Positions 24,252 through 33,620 are shown, numbered from the stretch's first letter. The stretch: DNA of 64,000 nt from JAJDNH01 sp964552395 (GCA_964552395.1 CAZKGM010000013.1:18337-82336), one strand, 5' to 3'. Program-made: numbers and translations. The notes: generated by a model from the letters alone, not told the origin.

Positions 24252-24758
24252 TCATCGGTGGCACGCTATGCAGTCGACGGTGACGCCACGCTGTCGGTGA
24301 CAGTCGAGGCAGAACTGCATGCTGATGTGGACCAGTGGATGCCCGGGCGGAGCCGAGGACTCGGCGATCGTGCCGTGGCAGGTCTCGCAGGGGATCTTGG
24401 CCACCGTCACGTGGCGCCGGTGGCTGTAGAAGACGTGGTTCGGAAAGAGGAAGAGCTTCCGGAACTGGGGTGGTGGGGAGAGCCTAGCCAGCTCGCGGAC
24501 CTTCTGCTCCTCCGGGTTGTCCGAGAGCTTGTCCTCGTGACACTCCATGCACACCGACAGGCCGGGCAGCTGCGCGTGGAACGAGCTCTTCACGCCCGGG
24601 TGGCATGCGTCGCACTCGAGCCCGACCTCCTTGACGTGGACGGCATGCGGGAAGGCGATCGGCTGGGTCACGGCATGCGATCGGCGAAGGCCCCAGAACG
24701 ACAGAATCACCGCCACCATCAGAACAGCAGCAACCAAGAGTCGGGGGCGAATCCTCAT
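24252..24758 (-). CDS. Membrane-anchored pentaheme cytochrome c (ActA/QrcA-like)
   Basis: A 168-aa protein with one N-terminal membrane helix (LLVAAVLMVAVILSFWGL) and five CxxCH sites: C49, C70, C124, C150 and C163. Extra histidines (FPHAVH, FSHRRH-type segments: HVFYSHRRHVT) could be distal ligands, as in class III multihemes. It heads the respiratory operon and matches the role of ActA or QrcA, the cytochrome that exchanges electrons with soluble partners. ATG at 24758 has GAAGAG upstream; the frame also opens with GTG at 24791, which has no clear site. Confidence 0.88.
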   Translation of the reverse strand: MRIRPRLLVAAVLMVAVILSFWGLRRSHAVTQPIAFPHAVHVKEVGLECDACHPGVKSSFHAQLPGLSVCMECHEDKLSDNPEEQKVRELARLSPPPQFRKLFLFPNHVFYSHRRHVTVAKIPCETCHGTIAESSAPPGHPLVHISMQFCLDCHRQRGVTVDCIACHR

Positions 24759-24791
24759 TCTCGAGTTCTCTTCGAAGGTCCTGAGAAGCAC

Positions 24792-24819
24792 TCTAAACGG
24801 AGCTTGAGCAACTTGTCAA
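24792..24819 (-). promoter_or_regulatory. Possible sigma-70 promoter of cytochrome operon
   Basis: On the minus strand TTGACA (24819-24814) is followed after 16 bp by TTTAGA (24797-24792). The -35 is perfect, the -10 weak. It lies 34 bp upstream of the pentaheme start in the 260-bp divergent gap. Confidence 0.4.
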
Positions 24820-25018
24820 ATGAGCATATATAACTTGAGATCGAGCCTCACTACCTGGTTTTCTTGCCAAGATCGAAGTTCGGCCTGCGACTCTACCGCT
24901 GTGTCGTGGGCAGGGGTGTGGGCCCGAGGGCCGGCCAGCTGGCAGGGACGTGCGCGCCGGGTGGGGGAAACGGTGGGCAGGGCTGGTATCCTTTCAGAAA
25001 CGAGACAGGGAGAGGATC

Positions 25019-27139
25019 ATGACGAAGAGACCGGGAGCCCTGAGGTCGTTCCGGCCGGTGTTCTGGCTCGTGATCATGTTCGAGTTCTTCGAGCGCGGCT
25101 CCTACTACGGCGTGATGAGCATCCTCTCGGTCTACCTGACCGACATCCTCCACTTCGCCAAGCAGGACGTCGGGCTGATCAAGAGCACGATCCAACCGCT
25201 GCTCTACTTCCTGCCGATCATCACCGGGGCGCTGGCTGACCGCTTCGGCTACCGCCGGGCCCTCTTGGTCGCCTTCACCCTGCTTGGCGGCGGCTACCTC
25301 TTGACCTCGCAGATGACCGGCTACACCGGCGTCTTCCTGGCGCTGTGCGTGATGGGTCTGGGCGCGGGTGCCTTCAAGCCAATCATCTCGGGGACCATCG
25401 CCCGCGTGACCGATCGCGAGAGCAGCACCCTGGGATTCGGGATCTACTACTGGTCGATCAACCTGGGAGCGTTCCTGTTTCCGCTGATCCTGGTGCCGTT
25501 CCTGAAGAGCTCGATCGGCTGGGACTGGGTGATGGTGGCTGCGGCTCTCGGCACCGGTTCGATGATCCTGCCAACCCTGCTCGCCTACCGGGAGCCGGAG
25601 CCGGAGGCCGAGAAGGCGGCCGCGCCGGTCACCGGTCTGATCCAGACGCTCGCGAACGCGTTCGAGATCATTTACTCGCCGGTCATCCTGGTCGTCCATG
25701 CCTGTCACCGTCGCCGGACGGTGGTGGTGGCGACGGCCGCCCTCGCGGCGCTGCTGGTCGGAGGCGCCATCCGCCAGTACGCCGCGCCGAGGGCGGTCAC
25801 CGCCGCTGTTCCGGGTGTGGCCTACACGATCGCAGGCTCCCTGCTCGAGGTGGACATGGATCGCGACATGACGGCGCGGGAGCCGTGGAGAACCGAAACC
25901 TCGAGCCGCGCGCCCACTCACACGGTGCTCGTCGTCCACCGTCCGGAGGAGACGATCGCCCAGGCCGACGCGGTGCTCGGCGAGCTCGGGCTCGCCGGTT
26001 TGGACGAGGCGGGATTGCGCCGCCTGGTGGAGTCGGCGACGCGCCCGCTGAGGATACGAATCCAGGAGGCGTCCGCTGGGCCCGACTACCTGGTGCGCCG
26101 GAAACCCGGCGGGGTCTTCGAGGTCGAGGTTCCGGACCCGCGCGGCTACCCGGCATACCGTGATCGCCTGCTGGCCGAGCTGCACGGCTTGCCTGAGCTG
26201 GAGGTGCTGCCGCCGGCGCTGGTGGACGACCTCTTCGCGCGCGTAGCGAAGCGCCCGTTTCTGCTGCCGTTCATCGTGCTCGTGCTCGTGGCATGCACGG
26301 CCGCTCTCCTCCTGCAGCCGGCCTACCGCCGCGGCGGGCAGGGGTTGCGACTCGCCCTGCTCGGTGGCACGATGATCCTCGGGGCCGCGGTGCTGTGGCT
26401 GGTGCCGGGTCTCAGCCTCTTCACCCGCGTCGTATCGTCCATCATCTACCTCACGGTGCCCTCGGTGTACTTGATGGACCTGTCCGATCTCGACCGCTAT
26501 CGCGACCACTGGCGGTTCCTGCTCCTCATCTTCCTGTACTCGGGCTTCTGGGTCCTGTACTTCCAGATGTTCGACTCGGTCCTGTGGTACGTGAAAGCGT
26601 ATGTCGACGCGAGCCCCCTCGACCATACCGTCAATCGGATCCTGGCCGCGGTCGGACTCGGCATCGGCTGGCGGTTCGATGTCGAGCACGTGACGGTGAT
26701 CAACGCAGGGACCATCATTCTGCTGCAGCTTCTGGTGTCCTCGATCGTGCGCAAGACGAAAGCGCTGCCGACCATGATCGTGGGGATCGCGTTCGGGACC
26801 CTGGGGATGGCGATCCTCGCGGTGTCAACGGGAATCTGGGTGTTCATTGCCGGCATCGTGATCTTCTCCATCGGTGAGATGACGGCTCACCCGAAGTTCG
26901 TCAGCTATGTCGGGCAAACCGCGCCGCGGGACCGCGTCGCCACCTACATGGGCTACATCTTCCTCTACGGTGTGATTGGGTCCTCGATCGGCGGTGTCCT
27001 CGGCGCCAACCTCTACGTCCACTGGGTCGACCAGCTCAACCAGCCGCGCACCCTGTGGCTGATCTTCTCGTCGATCGGCGTCGTGACCATCGCCTCGCTG
27101 CTCCTGTACAGCCGGTTCGTCCATCGACCGGAGGCCTGA
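25019..27139 (+). CDS. POT-family MFS transporter with large central insertion
   Basis: A 706-aa transporter. The N-terminal half starts with the proton-coupled oligopeptide transporter signature FEFFERGSYYG (ExxER) and shows six helices; DIL, FGIYYWSINLGAF and GAFKPIISG fit the family. The C-terminal half (from about residue 495) shows FYSGFWVLYFQMFDS-type helices and ends with GEMTAHPKFVSYVGQ, also typical. POT proteins are usually about 480-500 aa. Here about 280 residues lie between helix 6 and helix 7: a membrane helix near 234-250, a soluble domain about 255-415, then three more helices. The soluble part matches nothing I recognise. The reading is continuous, with no frame change. ATG at 25019 follows AGGGAGAGG. 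Substrate is probably peptides. Confidence 0.85.
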   Translation: MTKRPGALRSFRPVFWLVIMFEFFERGSYYGVMSILSVYLTDILHFAKQDVGLIKSTIQPLLYFLPIITGALADRFGYRRALLVAFTLLGGGYLLTSQMTGYTGVFLALCVMGLGAGAFKPIISGTIARVTDRESSTLGFGIYYWSINLGAFLFPLILVPFLKSSIGWDWVMVAAALGTGSMILPTLLAYREPEPEAEKAAAPVTGLIQTLANAFEIIYSPVILVVHACHRRRTVVVATAALAALLVGGAIRQYAAPRAVTAAVPGVAYTIAGSLLEVDMDRDMTAREPWRTETSSRAPTHTVLVVHRPEETIAQADAVLGELGLAGLDEAGLRRLVESATRPLRIRIQEASAGPDYLVRRKPGGVFEVEVPDPRGYPAYRDRLLAELHGLPELEVLPPALVDDLFARVAKRPFLLPFIVLVLVACTAALLLQPAYRRGGQGLRLALLGGTMILGAAVLWLVPGLSLFTRVVSSIIYLTVPSVYLMDLSDLDRYRDHWRFLLLIFLYSGFWVLYFQMFDSVLWYVKAYVDASPLDHTVNRILAAVGLGIGWRFDVEHVTVINAGTIILLQLLVSSIVRKTKALPTMIVGIAFGTLGMAILAVSTGIWVFIAGIVIFSIGEMTAHPKFVSYVGQTAPRDRVATYMGYIFLYGVIGSSIGGVLGANLYVHWVDQLNQPRTLWLIFSSIGVVTIASLLLYSRFVHRPEA

Positions 27140-27203
27140 CGGCGGCGGGCCCGCGCGTCGCGCGTGCGGTATGATCCGGCGCATGGCGGAGGGGCCGACG
27201 TCG

Positions 27204-28235
27204 ATGCGCGCCATCACCTATCTCGGGGGGGGCAGGTCTGCGGTGCAACGGCGCCCGGTGCCGATACCCGGCGCCGGCGAGCTGCTGCTGCGCATGCGCT
27301 GCTGCGGGCTGTGCGGGACGGACCTGTACAAGCTGGTCAACGACACCATCCCGCCCGGAATGGTGCTCGGTCACGAGCTGGTGGGCGAGGTCGAGACGGT
27401 CGGGGACGGCGTCACCCGGTTCGCCGTGGGCGACAGGATCATGGTTCCACACCACGTCGCGTGCGGCGAGTGCTCCCTGTGCCGGAGCGGCGCCGACACC
27501 CAGTGCGCCACCTTCAAGGAGAACCTGCTCGAGCCCGGAGGATTCTCGGAGCACGTGCTCGTCCGCGGGCGTGCCGTCGAGCAGGCGGCTCGCCGGGTGC
27601 CCGACGGGATTGCGGACGACGCGGCTGTGTTCGTGGAGCCGGCCGCATGTGTTCTTCGTGGCATCGACAAGGCCGGGCTCGAGACTGAGGATGCCTGTGC
27701 TGTCGTGCTCGGGGCCGGGAGCATGGGGCTGCTCCACCTGATCGTGCTCGGCGCGGTGCTGCCCGGGCTCGAGGTCGTGGTCTCGGACCCGATCGAGGAG
27801 CGCCGCCGTCTCGCGTTCGAGCTCGGCGCTGCCGCGGTCTGCCCGCCGGCCGAGATGGGCGCGGCGGTGGCGGCGGCCTCCGGCGGCGACGGCGCGGCCG
27901 CCGTCTTCGACACCGTTGGCGGCTCCGGTCCCCTGGCACAGGCCCTTTCCGTGCTGCGCCCGGGCGGAGCGGCCGTCCTCTTCGCCCATGCCGGCAACGG
28001 TGAGGCGGCGGGTTTCGAGCTCAACGGCTTCTTCAAGGCGGAGCAGCGGCTCCTGGCTACCTACTCAGGCGGGCTCGACGAGCAGCGGCGGGTGGCGGAG
28101 CTGGTGTTCTCGGGGCGGCTGAATCCATCGCCGCTGGCGACGCACAGGCTGCCGCTCGATCGCTTCGAAGAGGCGGTCGAGTTGGCGTTGACGCGGCGCG
28201 CACTCAAGGTGCTGCTCGAGCCGGTGGAATCATGA
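27204..28235 (+). CDS. Zinc-dependent medium-chain dehydrogenase (first of pair)
   Basis: A 343-aa alcohol/polyol dehydrogenase of the MDR superfamily. Catalytic-zinc residues are in CGLCGTDLYK and GHELVGEVE, the structural zinc site is CGECSLCRSGADTQC, and the NAD-binding motif is VVLGAGSMGLLHL. It resembles sorbitol/threonine dehydrogenases, but the substrate cannot be named. GGAGGGG lies about 9 nt before the ATG at 27204; earlier in-frame ATGs at 27171 and 27183 are possible. The stop overlaps the next gene's ATG (ATGA), which encodes a second enzyme of the same family. Confidence 0.85.
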   Translation: MRAITYLGGGRSAVQRRPVPIPGAGELLLRMRCCGLCGTDLYKLVNDTIPPGMVLGHELVGEVETVGDGVTRFAVGDRIMVPHHVACGECSLCRSGADTQCATFKENLLEPGGFSEHVLVRGRAVEQAARRVPDGIADDAAVFVEPAACVLRGIDKAGLETEDACAVVLGAGSMGLLHLIVLGAVLPGLEVVVSDPIEERRRLAFELGAAAVCPPAEMGAAVAAASGGDGAAAVFDTVGGSGPLAQALSVLRPGGAAVLFAHAGNGEAAGFELNGFFKAEQRLLATYSGGLDEQRRVAELVFSGRLNPSPLATHRLPLDRFEEAVELALTRRALKVLLEPVES

Positions 28236-29275
28236 CGTCGTTGCCGGCGGGCTTCCGTGCCGTTTACCTGGTGGGCAGGCGCCGCCTCGAGGTGCGCGAG
28301 GCGCCGTTGCCGCGGCCGGGGGCCGGGGAGATCCTCCTTCGGATCGGTGCGGCCACCACCTGCGGTACCGATCTCAAGGTGTGGCAGCGCGGCGGCCACC
28401 CCCGCATGCTGACCGTGCCCTGCCCGTTCGGCCACGAGATGGCGGGCGTCGTGGCCGCCGTGGGGGACGCTGTCAAAACCGTGGGTGAGGGTGCGCGTGT
28501 GGTGGTCGCCAACTCGGCTTCGTGCGGCGAGTGTACGGCGTGCCGAGCCGGGCACGAGAACCTGTGCCGGGATCTTGTCTACCTGAACGGCGCCTTCGGT
28601 GAGTACCTGCTGATTCCAGAGCGGTTCGTGCTTCGCAGCACCTACGGCATCGCCCCGGGCCTTCCTCTCGAGCTCGCCACGCTGGCGGAGCCGCTGGCGT
28701 GCGTTCTCCACGGCCTCGAGGTGTGTGCTCTGGACGGGCGAGAGGGGGTGCTCGTACTCGGCGCCGGCCCCGTCGGCCTGATGTTCGTTGCCGTGCTGGC
28801 GGCGCGCCGCCGCCGGGTGGTGCTGGCTGACCTCATTCCGCGACGCCTGGAGGTGGGTCGTGCCCTGGGCGCCGCCGAGACGATTCTCTTGAGCGGCGGC
28901 GAAGGGGACACCGAGCGGCTGCGTGGTGGGTTCGCGGGCACGGGCCCCGAGCTGGTCGTCGAAGCGACCGGCCACCCCCCGGCCTGGGAGGCTGCCATCG
29001 GTGCCGTGGTGCCGGGCGGCGAGGTGCTCCTGTTCGGGGGTTGCCTGCCGGGAACCACGGCTTCGTGCGACACCCATCGTCTGCACTACTCGGAGCTGAC
29101 CATTCGCGGCGCCTACCACCACCGCCCGGCGACCTTCCGGCAGGCAGTGCGCTCGCTGGAGGAGGGACTCGACCTGGGCCCCATCGTGGACCACCAGCGT
29201 CCCCTGGACGAGGTCGGCGACGCCCTCGCCGCAATGGAGCGCAGGGAGATCCTCAAGGCCGTCATCCGGCCGTGA
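28232..29275 (+). CDS. Zinc-dependent medium-chain dehydrogenase (second of pair)
   Basis: A 347-aa MDR enzyme. It has CGTDLKVW and GHEMAGVV (catalytic zinc), CGECTACRAGHENLC (structural zinc) and VLVLGAGPVGLMFV (NAD). It shares the fold with the preceding gene but the two are diverged, so they likely act on different steps or form a complex. Translation is coupled by the ATGA overlap. A BMP-type nucleoside importer follows after 79 bp on the same strand, so a link to uptake and breakdown of a sugar or nucleoside moiety is possible, but that is inference from position. Confidence 0.85.
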   Translation: MTSLPAGFRAVYLVGRRRLEVREAPLPRPGAGEILLRIGAATTCGTDLKVWQRGGHPRMLTVPCPFGHEMAGVVAAVGDAVKTVGEGARVVVANSASCGECTACRAGHENLCRDLVYLNGAFGEYLLIPERFVLRSTYGIAPGLPLELATLAEPLACVLHGLEVCALDGREGVLVLGAGPVGLMFVAVLAARRRRVVLADLIPRRLEVGRALGAAETILLSGGEGDTERLRGGFAGTGPELVVEATGHPPAWEAAIGAVVPGGEVLLFGGCLPGTTASCDTHRLHYSELTIRGAYHHRPATFRQAVRSLEEGLDLGPIVDHQRPLDEVGDALAAMERREILKAVIRP

Positions 29276-29354
29276 GCGGCCGGGGAGTAGCTTCGCTGCT
29301 CCGAGACCCCCGTTGCCCGTCGCAGCCGGTCGCGAGCGGAGGATTCGGGCTACC

Positions 29355-30344
29355 ATGGATCTCATGAGGAGACACGCTCTCGTTCTCGTTCTGCTCGTGG
29401 TTGTGGGTTTTGGCCTCTGGGGGTGCAGGCGCCAGGCTGCTCAGGAGCACTTCAAGGTTGCGCTGGTGACGCCAGGGCCGGTGTCGGACGCGGGGTGGAA
29501 CGCCGCCGCCTACGCGGGCCTCAAGCGCATCGGGACGGATCTCGGCGCCCAGACCGCCCACTTCGAGGCCTCGTCGCCGGCGGAGTTCGAGGAGAGCTTC
29601 CGGGACTTCGCTCGGCGCGGGTTCTCGCTCGTGTTCGGCCACGGTTTCGAGCTGCAAGATGCGGCGATGACGGTGGGGGCGGAGTTCCCGCACACCGACT
29701 TTGTCATCACCTCCGGGCTCGCCACCAGGCCCAATGTCGCTGGGCTGGTGTTTCGTCTCGAGCAGGCGGCCTATCTGGCCGGGGTGCTTGCGGGCAAGGT
29801 GTCAACCTCGGGTGTGGCCGGTGCCGTGGGTGGGATGGAGATTCCGCCGGTGCGCCTGGTGTTCGACGGTTTTCGCAAGGGCTTCCTCGAGGCGAGGCCG
29901 GACGGCAAGGTCAAGGAGATTTACCTCGGCAACTGGGAGGACGTGGCGGCGGCCCGCCAGGCGACGCTGTCGCTGATCGACCAGGGGGCCGATGTGATCA
30001 TCCAAAACGCCGATGCCGCGGGCCTCGGCGTCTTCCAGGCCTGCCGCGAGCGCGGCGTGCTGGCCTTTGGCACCAACGGCGACCAGACGTCGGTGGCTCC
30101 CGACGTAGTCCTCGCGTCCGCGGCGATGGACATCCCGGAGGCCATGGTCAGGATCGCCCGTGAGGTGAAGGCGGGTCGGTTTACCGGCACCGTCCACACG
30201 TTCGACCTCGCGTCGGGAGTGGTCAAGCTTGCGACCAACCCCGGGCTCTCCTCCCGGGTGCCGGAGGAGGCGTGGGACGCTGTCGCAGCCGCGCACCGGG
30301 ACATCGTGAGCGGAAAGATCGAGCTGGAGCGGTTCGGGCCGTGA
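29355..30344 (+). CDS. BMP-family ABC substrate-binding lipoprotein
   Basis: A 329-aa lipoprotein of the basic membrane protein (PnrA/TmpC, Med-like) family. The signal peptide ends in GFGLWGC, with Cys24 as the lipidation site. The mature part has the family core: KVALVTPGPVSDAGWNAAAYAG, FSLVFGHGFELQDA, AGVLAGKVS, AGAVGGMEIPPV, and GADVIIQNADAAGLGV. These proteins bind purine nucleosides for an ABC importer. It is followed, with start-stop overlaps, by the ATPase and two permeases of the same system. Start ATG 29355 is preferred; ATG 29364 is an alternative. Confidence 0.9.
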   Translation: MDLMRRHALVLVLLVVVGFGLWGCRRQAAQEHFKVALVTPGPVSDAGWNAAAYAGLKRIGTDLGAQTAHFEASSPAEFEESFRDFARRGFSLVFGHGFELQDAAMTVGAEFPHTDFVITSGLATRPNVAGLVFRLEQAAYLAGVLAGKVSTSGVAGAVGGMEIPPVRLVFDGFRKGFLEARPDGKVKEIYLGNWEDVAAARQATLSLIDQGADVIIQNADAAGLGVFQACRERGVLAFGTNGDQTSVAPDVVLASAAMDIPEAMVRIAREVKAGRFTGTVHTFDLASGVVKLATNPGLSSRVPEEAWDAVAAAHRDIVSGKIELERFGP

Positions 30345-31804
30345 CCCCCCTGCCGCCGCGACTCGCGCTCAGCGGTCTGGTGCGTCGCTTTCCCGGCGTC
30401 ACCGCGCTCGCTGGCGTCAGCCTGTCGGCGGCGGCCGGCGAGGTGGTGGCCTTGCTCGGGGAGAACGGCGCCGGCAAGTCGACCCTGGTGGAAGTTATCG
30501 GCGGCGGCCTCCGTCCGGATGGCGGCACCTTGGAGCTCGATGGCGAGCCGTACCGGCCGCTCGACCCGCTCGACGCCCAGCGCGCGAGAGTCTCCGTGGT
30601 CCACCAGCACTTCCAGCTGGTGGAGGCCTTCACGGTCGGCGAAAACCTGCGCCTGGCGATGAAAGAGGGCTCGCTTGCGAAATGGGAGGAGATGCAGCTC
30701 CGGCTCGGCCTGCCGTTGCCACCCCTGGAGGCGCGGGTTGCCGCGCTTGGCGTGGGCGAGCGCCAGCGGCTCGAGATCGGCAAAGCGCTGCTGTCGCAGC
30801 CCCGCCTGCTGCTCCTGGACGAGCCGACAGCCGTGCTGACACCGGCGGAGGCCGACGCGCTCTTCAACGCCGTGCGTCGGTTGGCGGCCGAGGGAACAAC
30901 CGTTCTCTTCATCACGCACCGGCTCGATGAGGTGCGGCGGGTGGCCGACGGGGTCGTGGTCCTGCGCCGGGGGCAGGTGGTCGACCGCTTGCCGGCAACC
31001 GCCGAGGCGCGGCGGCTAGCCGAGGCGATGACGGGCGAGCTTCCCCGGTCAGCGGAGCGCAAGAAGGGAGCTCTCGGCGACGTGGTGGCGCGTCTGTTCA
31101 GCGTCGCGTTGCCGCCGCAGTTGGAGCCACTCGATCTGGAGCTACGGATGGGAGAGATCGTGGTGCTTGCCGGCGTCGACGGCAACGGCCAAGCGGCGGC
31201 CGCCGAGCGGCTGGCGGGACTCTCCGACGGCCCCGGAGAGATCGAGGTTGACGGCGTGCGTCTGTCCTCGCCGACGCCATCGCAGCTGCGACGGCTCGGT
31301 GTGTGGGTGATCCCGGGAGACCGTACCCGGGAGGGACTAGCGCCGTCGCTGAGCGTGGCCGAGAACTTGATTCTGGGCCGCCACCGTCACGGCGCCTGGC
31401 GGCGCGGGCCGCTACTGGAGCCGGCAGCAGTTCGTGTGGAAGGGGAGCGTCTGGTGGCGGAGTTCGGCGTTGTCGGCGACGCCGTGCAGGCCGTGTCGCA
31501 GCTTTCCGGAGGTAACCAACAGAAGGTGATCGTTGCCCGGGCGGTGTCGGCGAGGCCGCGGGTGCTCGTGGCTATTCACCCGACGCGCGGGCTGGATGTG
31601 ACTGCGGCAGCGACCGTTCGAGCCCAACTGGCGGTGGCTGCGGCCGCGGGCGCTGGAGTGCTCGTCGTGACCGCCGACCTGGAGGAAGCGGTGGAGACCG
31701 CGGACCGGATCCTGGTGCTGTCTCGCGGCAGGGTGGTGGGAGAGGGCGGCCGCGGGACATCGCTGGGGCGACTCGCGCGGTGGGTGGGAGGCGAGGCCGC
31801 ATGA
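30341..31804 (+). CDS. Nucleoside-type ABC importer, double ATPase subunit
   Basis: A 487-aa fusion of two ABC ATPase domains, the RbsA/YufO type that serves BMP-dependent nucleoside importers. Domain 1 has an intact Walker A (GENGAGKST), the LDEPTAVLTP Walker B region and the ITHRLDEV switch. Domain 2 has the degenerate P-loop usual in such fusions (AGVDGNGQAAAAERL) plus QLSGGNQQKVIVARA as its signature motif. GTG at 30341 overlaps the upstream stop; no start closer to the domain exists. It overlaps the first permease by ATGA. Confidence 0.92.
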   Translation: MTPLPPRLALSGLVRRFPGVTALAGVSLSAAAGEVVALLGENGAGKSTLVEVIGGGLRPDGGTLELDGEPYRPLDPLDAQRARVSVVHQHFQLVEAFTVGENLRLAMKEGSLAKWEEMQLRLGLPLPPLEARVAALGVGERQRLEIGKALLSQPRLLLLDEPTAVLTPAEADALFNAVRRLAAEGTTVLFITHRLDEVRRVADGVVVLRRGQVVDRLPATAEARRLAEAMTGELPRSAERKKGALGDVVARLFSVALPPQLEPLDLELRMGEIVVLAGVDGNGQAAAAERLAGLSDGPGEIEVDGVRLSSPTPSQLRRLGVWVIPGDRTREGLAPSLSVAENLILGRHRHGAWRRGPLLEPAAVRVEGERLVAEFGVVGDAVQAVSQLSGGNQQKVIVARAVSARPRVLVAIHPTRGLDVTAAATVRAQLAVAAAAGAGVLVVTADLEEAVETADRILVLSRGRVVGEGGRGTSLGRLARWVGGEAA

Positions 31805-32775
31805 GGCGCTGGCTGCTTGCCATGGCCGTGATCGCCGGCGCCGGGCTGGTGGTGGTGCTGGCGGTCGGCGCTGATCCGTGGCAGGCGCTCGGCGCCGCTC
31901 TCGCGAGTGCCTTCGGGTCGCCGGTCGCGGTGCAGGAGACGCTGGCCAGGACGACGCCCCTTCTGTGGTGCGGCCTGGCCGTGGCGCTCGCCTTCAGGGC
32001 CGGGGTGTGGAACATCGGCGCCGAGGGGCAGCTGCTCGCCGGCGCGACGGCGGCCACGGCGGCGGTGCTCGCGGTTCCAGCGGGGCCGTGGAGCGGCCCT
32101 CTGGGGCTGCTGGCCGGCGGCCTGGCCGGGGCGGCGTGGGCAGGGATCGCCGCCGCGCTACGGCTGTGGCGTGGCGTCAACGAGGTGCTCTCCACGATTC
32201 TCCTCAACCTGATTGCGGTGGCGGGTGTGTCGTGGGCCGTCCACGGCCCACTGCAAGAGGCTGCGCGCACCTACCCGCAGAGCGACGCGATACCCCGTGC
32301 CGCCTGGTTGTGGCGTCCGTTTCCGCCCGGCCGCCTCAACCTCGGCTTCCTGCTCGCGCTGGCGGCAACCGGGCTCTTGGTGCTGGCGCTGCGGCGGACC
32401 GGCTGGGGCCTCGAGATCCGTGCCGGCGGCGACTCTCCGGAGACGGCGCGTGTGTGCGGTATCCGCGTCGAGCGAGTTCAGGCCGGCGCCCTGGTTCTCT
32501 CCGGACTACTGGCCGGGCTCGGGGGCGCGGTCGAGCTCACCGGAATGACCCACCGGCTGTTCGAGCGCTTCAGCCCGGGCTGGGGCTACTCCGGCATTGC
32601 TGTGGCCTTGCTGGGCGGCCTCGAGCCGGTCGCCACCGCCGTCGCCGCGGCCCTCTTCGGCGCCCTTGCCGCGGCCTCGGGCGGGCTGCAGCGCGTGGCC
32701 GGTGTGCCTACGGTGGCGACCCTGCTCATCCAAGGACTCGTGATCATCGTGCTTGCGGCGAGGAGGCAGCGGTGA
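31801..32775 (+). CDS. Nucleoside-type ABC importer, permease 1
   Basis: A 324-aa inner-membrane permease of the RbsC/YufP family with about eight or nine helices. TPLLWCGLAVALAFRAGVWNIGAEGQLLAGA is the family signature; VNEVLSTILLNLIAVAG follows. It would form a heterodimer with the next gene's product to make the translocation pore. ATGA overlap with the ATPase gene and GTGA overlap with the next permease show one translation unit. Confidence 0.92.
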   Translation: MRRWLLAMAVIAGAGLVVVLAVGADPWQALGAALASAFGSPVAVQETLARTTPLLWCGLAVALAFRAGVWNIGAEGQLLAGATAATAAVLAVPAGPWSGPLGLLAGGLAGAAWAGIAAALRLWRGVNEVLSTILLNLIAVAGVSWAVHGPLQEAARTYPQSDAIPRAAWLWRPFPPGRLNLGFLLALAATGLLVLALRRTGWGLEIRAGGDSPETARVCGIRVERVQAGALVLSGLLAGLGGAVELTGMTHRLFERFSPGWGYSGIAVALLGGLEPVATAVAAALFGALAAASGGLQRVAGVPTVATLLIQGLVIIVLAARRQR

Positions 32776-33620
32776 GTCCGGCCGAGGTGCTGACGGCGGC
32801 GGCACCGCTGCTGTGGGCGGCGCTGGCCGAGCTGCTCGGCGAGCGTGCAGGAGTGCTCAACATCGGGATCGAGGGAGTCATGCTGAGCGGCTGCCTGGCG
32901 GCGGCGCTGACGGCGACGCCGCTGGGTCCCTGGTGGGGGCTAGCGGCCGCGGCGGTCGCGGGGTGTCTCGCCAACCTGCTGTTCGCGATGGTCATCGCTT
33001 CCGGCGCCGACCAGGTCGTGGCCGGCACCGGCATGGTGCTGGTCGGCGCGGGCCTCACGGGGGCCATCTTCCGCAGCCTGCAGGCGCGCGGCTTCTCGGG
33101 CGCGCTGGTGCCGACGCTGCCGTGGGGGCCGCTCGAGGTCGGCGCTCTGGTGCTGGTTGCCCTCGTGTGGTGGTTCCTGCAACGCACGCGGGCAGGGCTC
33201 ATCGTGCGCGCTTGCGGCGAGAACCCGGATGCCGTGGCGGCGGCCGGTCGCAATCCGGTCACAGTGAGAGTGGCCGTGCTCGCCGTGGCCGGCGGATTGG
33301 TGGGAGTGGGGGGGGCGGCGCTGGTCCTGCGGGCGGCCGGGTCGTTCGTAGAGGGCATGACCGCGGGGCGGGGGTTCCTCGCCCTCGCTCTGGTGCTCCT
33401 CGGGCGCTGGCGGCCGTTACCGATCGCCATCGGGACCGTGCTCCTGGGCGCCGCCACCGGCTTCCAGTTCCACCTCCAGGGGTTGGGCCTCGCGGGAGTT
33501 CCATATCAGCTGTTGCTGGCGCTGCCCTACGTCCTGACGCTGGCCGTGTTGGCGCTCGTGCCACCGTCACGCGTAGGCGGCCCGGCGGCGCTGGGCAAGG
33601 CCTACCAGCGCCAAAGGTAG
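32772..33620 (+). CDS. Nucleoside-type ABC importer, permease 2
   Basis: A 282-aa permease of the YufQ type. LLWAALAELLGERAGVLNIGIEGVMLSGCLAA is the paired signature to the first permease; ENPDAVAAAGRNPVTVR is the coupling-helix region that contacts the ATPase. GTG at 32772 has AGGAGG 5 nt upstream and overlaps the preceding stop. The open frame begins earlier at 31878 but only as a shadow. Its TAG stop lies inside a perfect hairpin that also contains the stop of the convergent zincin gene. Confidence 0.9.
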   Translation: MSPAEVLTAAAPLLWAALAELLGERAGVLNIGIEGVMLSGCLAAALTATPLGPWWGLAAAAVAGCLANLLFAMVIASGADQVVAGTGMVLVGAGLTGAIFRSLQARGFSGALVPTLPWGPLEVGALVLVALVWWFLQRTRAGLIVRACGENPDAVAAAGRNPVTVRVAVLAVAGGLVGVGGAALVLRAAGSFVEGMTAGRGFLALALVLLGRWRPLPIAIGTVLLGAATGFQFHLQGLGLAGVPYQLLLALPYVLTLAVLALVPPSRVGGPAALGKAYQRQR

